Assembly: GCA_018396695.1 (NCBI GenBank)
Contig: JAGTQU010000001.1
Coordinates: 64,117-128,116 of the forward strand
Reading direction: 5' to 3'
Origin: Candidatus Bathyarchaeota archaeon
GTDB taxonomy: Archaea > Thermoproteota > Bathyarchaeia > TCS64
Length of the DNA stretch: 64,000 nt
Shown here: positions 30,455 through 39,031 of the stretch, piece after piece
Layout: every line of letters begins with the position of its first letter
Position numbering within the stretch: the first letter of the stretch is position 1
The notes under the pieces: model-generated
What the model was told of the DNA's origin: nothing
Database searches by the model: none
What the model saw: only the letters and a program-made list of their open reading frames with translations
Program-made: the position numbers and the translations under genes

Positions 30455-31303
30455 TCATTTCTGTTTCTGTGCTACAAGTCTCTCCAGCGTTTTGGCTTGA
30501 GTTGCAGTAATCGATATGAAATCAGTAACGTTTTGAGGTGTAATATACTCTGATAGGATAGATATTTTTCTAGCATTTTCGTTAGCTAACTTAACCAGTA
30601 TAGGGCTCGTTTCTCGGGTTAGATAGGAAGATGAGATAGCGACGTTATATGCTTCGAAGATAGCTTTCTTCAGCTCTCCCTTGTATGTGTCTAGTGAATA
30701 GATTAGCTCATCTTTCATGATAACCCTTCCCCTATCGTACGCTGCTTTTATAGAGAGCCCCATCTCTGAGGCTTTTATGCCTAAACGTGTAAGTATGTCT
30801 GCCAAATCTTCAGATATTTTTTCACCCGCAGATGCAACCTTCGCATCCTGGTTCACCCATATATTTCCACCTTCGATCCTCGTCTTTATTCCGAGGGCAC
30901 CAAATTTCCCGATTATAGGTCCTGGAGAGAGTCCCGTATTCCCTGCAGGTATTATCAAATCGTTTAATGCTAGATCACCCGGCTTCGCGAATACTTTGAC
31001 CTTGTTTCGATTAAGCTCGCTGGCTATCTTGAACGGGTTTCCATTAGAGAATATGAAAATCGTTGAACCTTTGATTTGAGACAAGAATTGATCTGCGTTT
31101 TCAAAGCCCACCTTCTCCATAGCTATCTTAATAAGAGTATTCTTGATGCATTTTATAGTTATTTTTCCTCTCAACTGCTTTCTTAATCCTTGAAGCATTA
31201 CACTTTCCATTTTGAATAAATCTGCAGCGAAGACTACATCATATTCATTAAGAAGCTTAATCGCCGCATCAACAGTGGTTTGCTTCTCTATGCTTTTAGT
31301 CAT
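30455..31303 (-). CDS. rplJ: Ribosomal protein L10 (aP0)
   Basis: LLNEYDVVFAADLFKMESVMLQGLRKQLRGKITIKCIKNTLIKIAMEK, AGNTGLSPGPIIGKFGALGIKTRIEGG. Confidence 0.95.
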   Translation of the reverse strand: MTKSIEKQTTVDAAIKLLNEYDVVFAADLFKMESVMLQGLRKQLRGKITIKCIKNTLIKIAMEKVGFENADQFLSQIKGSTIFIFSNGNPFKIASELNRNKVKVFAKPGDLALNDLIIPAGNTGLSPGPIIGKFGALGIKTRIEGGNIWVNQDAKVASAGEKISEDLADILTRLGIKASEMGLSIKAAYDRGRVIMKDELIYSLDTYKGELKKAIFEAYNVAISSSYLTRETSPILVKLANENARKISILSEYITPQNVTDFISITATQAKTLERLVAQKQK

Positions 31304-31316
31304 CCTCCCCTCTCCT

Positions 31317-31961
31317 TCAAATAAGCTTTACAGCTTCCCCCATCGTCAATTTTATATAAACAGATTTAATGTTCCCTGCTCCTCTTTTCAATGTTCGAGT
31401 TAGGTTAGATAACACCGACTCGATATTTTCAGCGATCTCTTCGTCTTCCATGCTCTCTACACCGACTAGACATTGAATAAGAGGCTTATCCCTACTTCTC
31501 AACACTACGACCTTTTTCTCCCTTTCCAAAATCTCGTCAATTGGGGCTTGAGGTGGAACCGGAACAGGCATTTTTCCCTTCGGTCCTAGAAATGGACCAA
31601 CAACTCTGCTTACAGTTGGCATTAGAGGAGCTTCAGATATGAATACCTCGTATTCTTTCAATCGTTTTTTAACTTCTTTCCTATCCTTTGACAGGGCTTC
31701 TAACTCAAGCGGCTCGATCACCCCGTCGACGCCAGCTCTCCTAGCTCTTAAGGCGAGGTCACCCGAAGCGAAGATGAGAACACTCCGTTTTCCAACACCT
31801 TTAGGGAGTTCAACTCGGAGATTTACCCTGTTTTCAGGCCTCTTCATGTCGACTTCTCGAAGATTTATTATGAGCTCCACAGACTGGTTGAAATCCCTTT
31901 TCTTCGATTTTTCTCGAGCCTTTGAAAGAGCGTCAAGAATCTGTTTTCGAGAGGTCGACAT
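31317..31961 (-). CDS. rplA: Ribosomal protein L1
   Basis: NFNQSVELIINLREVDMKRPENRVNLRVELPKG-type start, VGPFLGPKGKMPVPVP. Confidence 0.96.
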   Translation of the reverse strand: MSTSRKQILDALSKAREKSKKRDFNQSVELIINLREVDMKRPENRVNLRVELPKGVGKRSVLIFASGDLALRARRAGVDGVIEPLELEALSKDRKEVKKRLKEYEVFISEAPLMPTVSRVVGPFLGPKGKMPVPVPPQAPIDEILEREKKVVVLRSRDKPLIQCLVGVESMEDEEIAENIESVLSNLTRTLKRGAGNIKSVYIKLTMGEAVKLI

Positions 31962-32004
31962 TTTCTAAACTCCTTTCTCCTCGAGAACAATGGAATATAA
32001 AATT

Positions 32005-32493
32005 TTAGGATAAATTAGATAAGGCTTCATCATATACACCTGATTTTATTAATTTTTGAAACTCTTTAGCGGGCTTCCCTTCGACAGTGACCCCCATGCT
32101 TACGAGGGTTCCCAAAATCTCGTTGATGGCGGCTTTATATGATGCTGCGAGCATATCTTCCCTTTTTTTCTTGGCTATCTCAACTAATTGCTCAAAAGCT
32201 AGGTTCCCTACAGAATTCGTGTTAGGTGTTGCAGAACCCTTCTGTATGCCAAGGGCCTGTGTGACGAGTGCATAAGTTGATAACATTCCAACTTTAACTT
32301 CAAATTCTTTAGTGTCTGTGTCTAATATCACTTCGACGGGGACTTTGGTTCCTTTATATGAGGCAGTAAGCTCATTTATCTTGTTGACAACACCCATTAT
32401 GTTGACCCCAAGGGGGCCGATAGCAGGGCCTATTGGTGGGCCTCCCGTAGCCTCTCCTCCGCTAACTATGAAGTTGAAGTTTTTCTTAACCAC
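32005..32493 (-). CDS. rplK: Ribosomal protein L11
   Basis: VSGGEATGGPPIGPAIGPLGVNIMGVVNKIN signature. Confidence 0.97.
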   Translation of the reverse strand: MVKKNFNFIVSGGEATGGPPIGPAIGPLGVNIMGVVNKINELTASYKGTKVPVEVILDTDTKEFEVKVGMLSTYALVTQALGIQKGSATPNTNSVGNLAFEQLVEIAKKKREDMLAASYKAAINEILGTLVSMGVTVEGKPAKEFQKLIKSGVYDEALSNLS

Positions 32494-32497
32494 GAGC

Positions 32498-32971
32498 CTA
32501 CTCTCCTTTTTTCAATTCCCGGACGTAATCTGCGTTTACTGTGATTGGAAGAGTATAAGCTGCCTCTAAAATCTCTATAGTTATCTCATTCTTAGATTCG
32601 TCCACTCTGATCACTTTAGCCTGCATTCCCTTAAACGGTCCTGCGATGACCTCGACATCAGTTCCGACCTGAAGGCTCGTAATAACTGGCTTCGTCTCTA
32701 GGTATTTGTCTATCTCTGAGATGTCGAGTACTCCTTGAACCCGCTCCCTCGTGTGTTTGACCCCCCTTATCAAATCGTCAACATAGTGAGGAGTATATGC
32801 TTCTATTATTATATAGCCTCTCAACTCGTATGGTGCTAGTATAGCCTTTACAGGTATTTTCTCCACCTTAGCTCTATCTGCGAGCATCTGGGCTACGTTA
32901 CGCTCCTGGCCTACGGTAATCTTCACCGCATAGAGGGATGTCTTCACTTTCTCTTCGGACAATAAACACAC
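32498..32971 (-). CDS. spt5: Transcription elongation factor Spt5 (NusG-like NGN + KOW)
   Basis: LYAVKITVGQERNVAQMLADRA, GYIIIEAYTPHYVDDLIRGVKHTRERVQGVL, VGTDVEVIAGPFKGMQAKVIRVDESKNEITIEILEA. Confidence 0.95.
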   Translation of the reverse strand: MCLLSEEKVKTSLYAVKITVGQERNVAQMLADRAKVEKIPVKAILAPYELRGYIIIEAYTPHYVDDLIRGVKHTRERVQGVLDISEIDKYLETKPVITSLQVGTDVEVIAGPFKGMQAKVIRVDESKNEITIEILEAAYTLPITVNADYVRELKKGE

Positions 32972-33207
32972 GTCCGGTGTTAACGTAAAAGAAAACTGAC
33001 GAACATATTAATATTTCTGAAGCCTGCTTCAATAACTTTAAATGGGAAAAGCCGTCCCCACGCCTCTATACTCAATGTGAATGCAGCGGTCAAAATATTT
33101 ATTTTTGAACTCTCTATGGTGCCTATTTCTTTCGCTTCTAAAAATTGAGGCATCAAGGCGAAGAAGAGAGTTTAGAGAGCCTCGAAAGACTTCTAGCCAG
33201 TAAATCC

Positions 33208-33873
33208 TTAGAGGATCCGAGAAGGGGTATTTTCGGCTGTCTTGTCCATCTCTCTCGTGAGGAATGGCCTCAGCACGTTTTCGATCTCGCTTGGATGTTT
33301 GATGACGATGATGCCCTCCATAGCCTGGAGCAGCTCCGAGTTTCTCACGTCTAGACTCCTCACCTTAGCCCTGACTCTCTCGCCTTGAACCATTGCGTTA
33401 GATTGTCCGATGCATTCATCTCCATTCCTACTATACGGAAAGGTTGTCTCGACAATCCCCTCTCGCAGATCTGTTGGAAGGATGACGATGGGAACAGATC
33501 CCCTCTGTGCCTCAGCCACGGCGTTCGTCACCAATGTGTCGGCTATGCCGTGGACTATCTTTGCGACTGTGTTGGCCGTTGCTGGAGATACGAGGAGAAA
33601 CCGATATATGCCCCGGAAGAACCTTCCGGCCTTGAAGGCGCTCGCCCCCTGATCCCCGTCGGTGAAGATCTCCTGGTAATATCCTCCCGGAGAGATCTCC
33701 CTTAGGGCATTCCAGAGCCCGTAGGCTTTGACAACCTCGACCCCAGCCCTTGTCAGGAAGGTTGTCACTGACACGTTCCCGGACCTTGAGATGTTCCGGA
33801 CCATATCGAAGGTCTCCTTAAGGTAATGTCCCGCCCCTGTGATACCCCAAGCAGCCTTCACTTTCATCTTCAA
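33208..33873 (-). CDS. Flavoprotein (dihydromethanopterin reductase acceptor / archaeoflavoprotein-like)
   Basis: KAAWGITGAGHYLKETFDMVRNI, LLVSPATANTVAKIVHGIADTLVTNAVAEAQRGSVPIVILPTD: flavoprotein/decarboxylase fold motifs. Confidence 0.82.
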   Translation of the reverse strand: MKMKVKAAWGITGAGHYLKETFDMVRNISRSGNVSVTTFLTRAGVEVVKAYGLWNALREISPGGYYQEIFTDGDQGASAFKAGRFFRGIYRFLLVSPATANTVAKIVHGIADTLVTNAVAEAQRGSVPIVILPTDLREGIVETTFPYSRNGDECIGQSNAMVQGERVRAKVRSLDVRNSELLQAMEGIIVIKHPSEIENVLRPFLTREMDKTAENTPSRIL

Positions 33874-34020
33874 TGCCCCTAGATAATCTGCATCAAATAT
33901 CCTCTATCTAGATCTATCTTTTCAATAGGGATATTATTATTTTGGGCGTTGGCTCATAACGGGCTTTACGTAGATTGTAGCAATATTCTTTCGAAAGGGT
34001 TTATCCTGTTTTAGTGGTTT

Positions 34021-34197
34021 TTAGGCGCCTTGGCCCTGTAGAACAACAGATACGATTCTGATAAGATATCCCACTCCTCCAAGGATGACTGTTCCGAAGA
34101 AGCATATCTTCGCACTCAGCCAGAAGGTCTTCCAGTCTGGCTTAGAGATCGTTTTTAGTAGTCTAGCCACCGAGCTGAAGAAACTTGGGAGTCTCAT
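34021..34197 (-). CDS. secE: Protein translocase subunit SecE/Sec61-gamma
   Basis: RLPSFFSSVARLLKTISKPDWKTFWLSAKICFFGTVILGGVGYLIRIVSVVLQ; amphipathic helix plus a single TM helix, between ftsY and spt5. Internal Met start (58 aa) chosen over the 89-aa ORF, which overlaps ftsY. Confidence 0.88.
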   Translation of the reverse strand: MRLPSFFSSVARLLKTISKPDWKTFWLSAKICFFGTVILGGVGYLIRIVSVVLQGQGA

Positions 34198-34231
34198 GCG
34201 GTATGTGAATGATTGAAGGTAGTTAAATTGT

Positions 34232-35143
34232 TTACTGTCCAGAGATGAGTTTCTCGGAGAACCATTCTGGATCGAACTTATGAAGATCATCGTAGCTTTG
34301 ACCTATACCTATATAGATTATCGGTTTTCCTGTTACAAAGGGGATGCTAAGGCTTGAGCCTCCCTTGACATCCGCATCCACCTTCGTTAATATAGATGCG
34401 TCGAATCCGAGGGCGCTACTAAAGGTTTCAGCTTGTTGGACTGCATCATTCCCGATTAAAGCATCGACAACCATGATAGTTAATTCTGGCTGAATAACTC
34501 TCTTGATTTTCTTGAGCTCGTCCATTAGGTTCCTGTTAGTTTGCATCCTCCCTGCAGTGTCGACTAAGACAACATCAATCCCTCGAGCTTCGGCGTGTCT
34601 GACAGCGTCGTAGGCTACCGCTGCCGGATCGGCTCCATAGTCGTGTTTAATAACCCGTATCCCCAGCCTTTTCGCATGTTCCTCGATCTGTTCTATCGCT
34701 CCTGCTCTGTATGTATCCGCTGACGCCAATACTACTCCGAAACCGTTCTTCAACATGAGCCTCGCAACCTTGGCTATGGTCGTCGTCTTCCCTGTCCCAT
34801 TTATTCCGACAAACATTATAACTAGCGGTTTTCTCAAAGTCTTATGCAGGGCTGCAAGTTTAAGAATATCAATATCTGTCTCAGCCGTCATTATAGACTT
34901 TATAGATTCTTTAAGAGTGTCGCGTACAAGGGAGGTTTTATTTTCGAATCTGGGATGAGGCTTGTTTATTAGATTCTCCTTTATTTTTTCGCAAATCTTC
35001 TCTGCAACATCTACGGCAACGTCGTTCGCTATTAACTGAAGCTTGAATTCGTCTAAGATTGATTCTAAGTCTTTTGTGCTAAATTCACTTTTCGATATCT
35101 TCTCAACTACGTTTTTTATACCTTGCTTGAGCCTCTCAAACAC
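34232..35143 (-). CDS. ftsY: Signal recognition particle receptor FtsY
   Basis: MFVGINGTGKTTTIAKVA, DTYRAGAIEQIEEHAKRLG, DTAGRMQTNRNLMDELKK, TKVDADVKGGSSLSI. Confidence 0.97.
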   Translation of the reverse strand: MFERLKQGIKNVVEKISKSEFSTKDLESILDEFKLQLIANDVAVDVAEKICEKIKENLINKPHPRFENKTSLVRDTLKESIKSIMTAETDIDILKLAALHKTLRKPLVIMFVGINGTGKTTTIAKVARLMLKNGFGVVLASADTYRAGAIEQIEEHAKRLGIRVIKHDYGADPAAVAYDAVRHAEARGIDVVLVDTAGRMQTNRNLMDELKKIKRVIQPELTIMVVDALIGNDAVQQAETFSSALGFDASILTKVDADVKGGSSLSIPFVTGKPIIYIGIGQSYDDLHKFDPEWFSEKLISGQ

Positions 35144-35579
35144 TTGGAGCTTCTCCTTTCAACTCCTTTCCAAGCTTATTTATTCCTTCTTGGTGGATCT
35201 GCATCTGGAGAGTTATTTGCTCGAGTTGCTGCTGGATCGCTTGGAATGATTTATCAACTTCTTTCAGCCTCTCCGTAATATTTTCGATGGCTTTATCTAT
35301 ATCCATGTCTACGGAGACGCTCGCGCCTATTCCTACTATAACTTTGTCTAGAGCCCCCAACTTGGCGTTCACAAAAGTGTTCCCACCTACAGGTACCAGA
35401 ATGTTAGCTCCTAGCTGTGTTTCCTTCAAGGATCTTAGGGAAGATTCGGCTACTTGGAGTTCCGTGATCGTGGACTGAATAAGTTCATACCTTTGTTGAA
35501 GTAGTTGAGCTGTCCCTTGCATAAGCTGATATTCTAGAATCAACCGCCTCAACTGTTCTTCTCTTTTGGGGGCAGCCAT
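35136..35579 (-). CDS. pfdA: Prefoldin alpha subunit
   Basis: Coiled coils flanking ILVPVGGNTFVNAKLGALDKVIVGIGASVSVDMDIDKAIE. Confidence 0.93.
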   Translation of the reverse strand: MAAPKREEQLRRLILEYQLMQGTAQLLQQRYELIQSTITELQVAESSLRSLKETQLGANILVPVGGNTFVNAKLGALDKVIVGIGASVSVDMDIDKAIENITERLKEVDKSFQAIQQQLEQITLQMQIHQEGINKLGKELKGEAPSV

Positions 35580-35581
35580 TT

Positions 35582-35788
35582 TTAATCACCAGGCTCTGAG
35601 ACTTCTTCTATACCAAAAATTTTTATATCAAACCTTTTAGCCTTATGTCGGCTCCCAATATCTGCGTACATTTTTTCTAACGCATGTTCCCTTTTTTCAG
35701 CCTCGATTATTTTAGTGAACTTGATCGGTTCGAGGAGGTTCGATTTTCTGATCTCTCCGCTTATCTTAAACGTCTTAGCCCCGGACAT
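35582..35788 (-). CDS. rplX: Ribosomal protein L18a/L20a (LX)
   Basis: FKISGEIRKSNLLEPIKFTKIIEAEKREHALEKMYADIGSRHKAKRFDIKIFGIEEV. Confidence 0.9.
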   Translation of the reverse strand: MSGAKTFKISGEIRKSNLLEPIKFTKIIEAEKREHALEKMYADIGSRHKAKRFDIKIFGIEEVSEPGD

Positions 35789-35790
35789 AG

Positions 35791-36078
35791 CTAATCCCCT
35801 CCACCTTTTTCCTCTTCTTCAGCGAGTGATACTCTGACTACTCCTTCATCATTCTTCGAGACCTTAACTCTAATTCTGCGCGGAGGTTTTTCGATCCCTC
35901 TCCTCCAAATCAATTCATTTACTTTAGGGTCGATCACTATCGACTCTGGTTTCATATGCCTCTCAACGAAAGCCTTCAATATGGAGATCGCTTTCTCGGC
36001 TCTTCTATATTTTGGAGCTATCCAAGCCCTTTCAAGAGGGATGGTGTATATGCGTTCCAGCTCTCCTGTTTTTGACAT
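35791..36078 (-). CDS. rpl31e: Ribosomal protein L31e
   Basis: ERIYTIPLERAWIAPKYRRAEKAISILKAFVERHMKPESIVIDPKVNELIWRRGIEKPPRRIRVKV. Confidence 0.95.
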   Translation of the reverse strand: MSKTGELERIYTIPLERAWIAPKYRRAEKAISILKAFVERHMKPESIVIDPKVNELIWRRGIEKPPRRIRVKVSKNDEGVVRVSLAEEEEKGGGD

Positions 36079-36091
36079 CTCTAATTCTCTC

Positions 36092-36250
36092 CTAAAGTCT
36101 TAGCTTCCTCGATCTCCAATTTTTTCTACTCGTCGGGCTGAATCTCACCTTTCCCTTCGTTCGAGCTATCACCCACGAAGGGACACCTCTCTTCTGTTTA
36201 CCTGCCTTCGCAAGTAGAAGTTTGAAAGCATGAGTTTTATTCCTAGCCAT
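36092..36250 (-). CDS. rpl39e: Ribosomal protein L39e
   Basis: Manual translation: MARNKTHAFKLLLAKAGKQKRGVPSWVIARTKGKVRFSPTSRKNWRSRKLRL* (52 aa, too short for the supplied ORF track). Confidence 0.92.
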   Translation of the reverse strand: MARNKTHAFKLLLAKAGKQKRGVPSWVIARTKGKVRFSPTSRKNWRSRKLRL

Positions 36251-36251
36251 C

Positions 36252-36590
36252 TCATCTTCTCCTTATCCTAATCTCTCTCTGCTCTTCGCTTGCTTGAATC
36301 TGAATGAGCAGTTTTTTAAGAACCTCATCGGTTATTGGAATACGTAGTCTACCTGTTTGAACTATCTGGATCAATTGTAACTCTAATTGTTCAGCGAATT
36401 CGGGTCTAACCATCTTAATATTTGTGAGTCTCTGCCTAGCCTCGTGTGTGAGGATCTTTCTTAACAAGGTCTGCTTTTGAATCTCAGCTTCTTGCTTAGC
36501 GGCTCGTAAAGCCTCCTGCTGCTCCTGCTGTGCTTGGAGTTCAAGGAGGCGTCTCTCCCTGAGCTTTCTAAGCTCCTCATCCGAAGCCAT
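36252..36590 (-). CDS. PDCD5-family DNA-binding protein
   Basis: [81 protein letters not shown]. Confidence 0.95.
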   Translation of the reverse strand: MASDEELRKLRERRLLELQAQQEQQEALRAAKQEAEIQKQTLLRKILTHEARQRLTNIKMVRPEFAEQLELQLIQIVQTGRLRIPITDEVLKKLLIQIQASEEQREIRIRRR

Positions 36591-36599
36591 TTTAATCAC

Positions 36600-37055
36600 T
36601 TAATACATCTTTAATTGAGGTATCTCTCTTTCAAGTTCACGCTTTATCTGGGCTGATATCGCATCGAGCAGGCTGCGACCTTTAGGACTGATGACTCTGC
36701 CTTTCCCCTCTACTTTTATCACTAGACCCGCAGCCTCTAGTTGCTGGGATATATGTCTAATGATAGCTCCGCCTGCCTTACGGAAGTGGGCTGGGGCGCA
36801 CCCTTTACGTTTTCGACCACCGTACAGCTTCCTTAGTCTAGAGACTCCTACCGGTCCTCGAAGGTAGAGTTTTCTAAGCAATGAGGCACCTCTAACATAC
36901 CACCAGTCAGGATCTTGTGGAGACCTCTCTACATGAACCCCTGTTTTGGAATAGATAGCCCAATCTGGGGGCGAGACCTCTCGAATATTCTTCTTTATGT
37001 ATTCTGAGAGCCTCTTTAAGAGCTCCTCGGCAGGCACATCATATACTGTTGGCAT
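36600..37055 (-). CDS. rps19e: Ribosomal protein S19e
   Basis: VYDVPAEELLKRLSEYIKKN, WAIYSKTGVHVERSPQDPDWWYVRGASLLRKLYLRGPVGVSRLRKLYGGRKRKGCAPAHFRKAGG. Confidence 0.97.
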   Translation of the reverse strand: MPTVYDVPAEELLKRLSEYIKKNIREVSPPDWAIYSKTGVHVERSPQDPDWWYVRGASLLRKLYLRGPVGVSRLRKLYGGRKRKGCAPAHFRKAGGAIIRHISQQLEAAGLVIKVEGKGRVISPKGRSLLDAISAQIKRELEREIPQLKMY

Positions 37056-37338
37056 CTCTTAATCCATTCCCTACATTATAGGAATTGGCAAGGGTTCTTA
37101 CATATATATCTAATTGTCCCTCGCTAGTTCAGCAGAGTAACCTCAACGAGAAGATAAAAATGTTTTCACTATATTGTTGATTAGAAACGACTTCGCAAGT
37201 TTTGTTCGCCATTAGAAATTAATTTTCATTTTTTAAACACGGATTTAGATAAATACTCGTATGTTATTTTTTCTATGAAAAGTCTGTTTGGGTGAATTAA
37301 GAATCAGGGAAAACTTGGGAAATAGATTGTAGCCCGAA

Positions 37339-38121
37339 CTAAAAAGGGTTAGCCAGGTTTTCTCGATTTATTTTATTTAGGGTTTCGCTGCATCCTGTTT
37401 GCAGAAACTGGATGTCTGAGCCTATTCCTACGAACCTGAAACCTTTCTCTATTAATTCGTTTAGATGCTCTATATTTCTACCAAAGGCTATGCCAGGTGC
37501 TACGCCTGAAGCTTTACATGCTTCTAGAACCTTATCCTCTGCCTTAACCACCTCTGGATGGTAAGGTTGACCTCTATACCCCATAGACATTGACAGATCC
37601 ATTGGTCCAATGAAAGTGGCATCAATCCCTTCAACAGTTAAAATATCCTCGATATTATCCACTGCTTTTTTAGTCTCGATCTGTACGATAACGAGAATCT
37701 CCTCGTTTACTGTTTTAATATACTCCTCAGTAGTTATCCTCCAAGCTGAAGCTGCTCTTCCAGGTGCGCATCCTCTTAAACCTTCGGGCGGGTATTTACA
37801 GTAGGTTACAGCGTTCTTAGCCTCTTCTTTCGAGTTGATCCATGGGATAACAATCCCAAAAGCCCCTGTATCTAAGGCTTGCTTGATCGCGTTAATATCG
37901 TTCCAGACTACTCTTACGAGAGGGAGGGCTCCTAAATCGCTAACCGAGTGGACTAGTCTATCCACAGTTTCGAAGCTAGGAGGGCCATGCTCCGTATCGT
38001 AGAGTATCCAGTCTAATCCAGATTTGGCGAGAATCCTTGAAACATCTTCATTCAGAATAGATATCCAGGAACCTACGGCTACTTTTCCCTCTTTTAACCT
38101 TTGTTTAACATGGTTTCTCAA
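37339..38121 (-). CDS. HpcH/HpaI aldolase family protein
   Basis: WISILNEDVSRILAKSGLDWILYDTEHGPPSFETV, VRVVWNDINAIKQALDTGAFGIVIPWINSKEEAKNAV, VQIETKKAVDNI. Confidence 0.94.
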   Translation of the reverse strand: MRNHVKQRLKEGKVAVGSWISILNEDVSRILAKSGLDWILYDTEHGPPSFETVDRLVHSVSDLGALPLVRVVWNDINAIKQALDTGAFGIVIPWINSKEEAKNAVTYCKYPPEGLRGCAPGRAASAWRITTEEYIKTVNEEILVIVQIETKKAVDNIEDILTVEGIDATFIGPMDLSMSMGYRGQPYHPEVVKAEDKVLEACKASGVAPGIAFGRNIEHLNELIEKGFRFVGIGSDIQFLQTGCSETLNKINRENLANPF

Positions 38122-38220
38122 AATTCACACCTCTTTAGAAGTGTATCAACATTTAATTATCTTTTTTCTCATCCGCGTTAAGCAGTAAACAAGTATTTTT
38201 CAATATTTCGTCTACAATAA

Positions 38221-38511
38221 TCAAACTTCTTTAGCGTAAAGTTCAATGTATCCGCATACTTTACAGCGGAAACCTGATATAGTCAATTGCTTGGTTTCCT
38301 CTCTTTTAATGAATAGACCTTTTCTCTCTCCTGTACTCTCGACCCAAATGGGTTTCTCAGAAGCCTCATAACTCATGGAGGGTATGCCGCCCATATAGCC
38401 TCCGATGCTGAAAGGATATGCTAATTGGTTGTTATGAACGGTGGGGGTTTTGAGTTCTCCGTTAACCATTTTTCCGCCGCATTTTGGGCAGGGGATCTCA
38501 GGCTTGGACAT
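38221..38511 (-). CDS. Zinc-ribbon-containing hypothetical protein
   Basis: CPKCGGKM ... CKVCGYIELY. Confidence 0.6.
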   Translation of the reverse strand: MSKPEIPCPKCGGKMVNGELKTPTVHNNQLAYPFSIGGYMGGIPSMSYEASEKPIWVESTGERKGLFIKREETKQLTISGFRCKVCGYIELYAKEV

Positions 38512-38671
38512 CGTCTTATTATTCTGTTAACGATGAACTTAAACCTAATTCCAGCATCAAATCCGAGTTTTTCGTCTATTTATACTATATTAGGATAGGA
38601 AAGAATAAAAGTCGGTTTTTAACCATCTACTTAACGGTTCGAAGATTAATCTGTTGAGAGAGGTGAAAAGA

Positions 38672-38977
38672 TTGCAATATATGTATGCTGCACTGCTGCT
38701 TCATAGCGCTGGGAAAGAGATTACAGAGAGCAACATTGAAGGAATCCTAAATGCTGCTGGGATAAAGCCTGACGAGATCAGGGTTAAAGCACTAGTAGCG
38801 GCCCTATCTGAAATAAACATAGATGAAGCCTTGAAAACACAGATATATGCTCCAGCTCAAGGTGCGGCTCCCTCAGCTATACCTGCGGTAGAGGAGAAGA
38901 AAGCTGAAGAGAAGCCTAAAGTAGAGGAAGAGAAGAAGGAAGAAGATCTCCAAGGATTAAGTGCATTATTCGGTTAA
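38672..38977 (+). CDS. rpl12: Ribosomal protein L12 (P1/P2 stalk)
   Basis: [54 protein letters not shown] ... [15 protein letters not shown] start at 38672 favoured by family N-terminus (ORF track opens at 38654). Confidence 0.94.
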   Translation: MQYMYAALLLHSAGKEITESNIEGILNAAGIKPDEIRVKALVAALSEINIDEALKTQIYAPAQGAAPSAIPAVEEKKAEEKPKVEEEKKEEDLQGLSALFG

Positions 38978-39031
38978 ACATAAGAATTCATATATGTCTC
39001 TACCCCTCCATTTCTAGGGAGTCTGTTCAAT

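Noticed and set aside
33145-33354. 69-aa ORF overlapping the 3' end of the flavoprotein gene on the other strand
   Set aside because: More than half overlaps the opposite CDS; no recognisable family or clear promoter.
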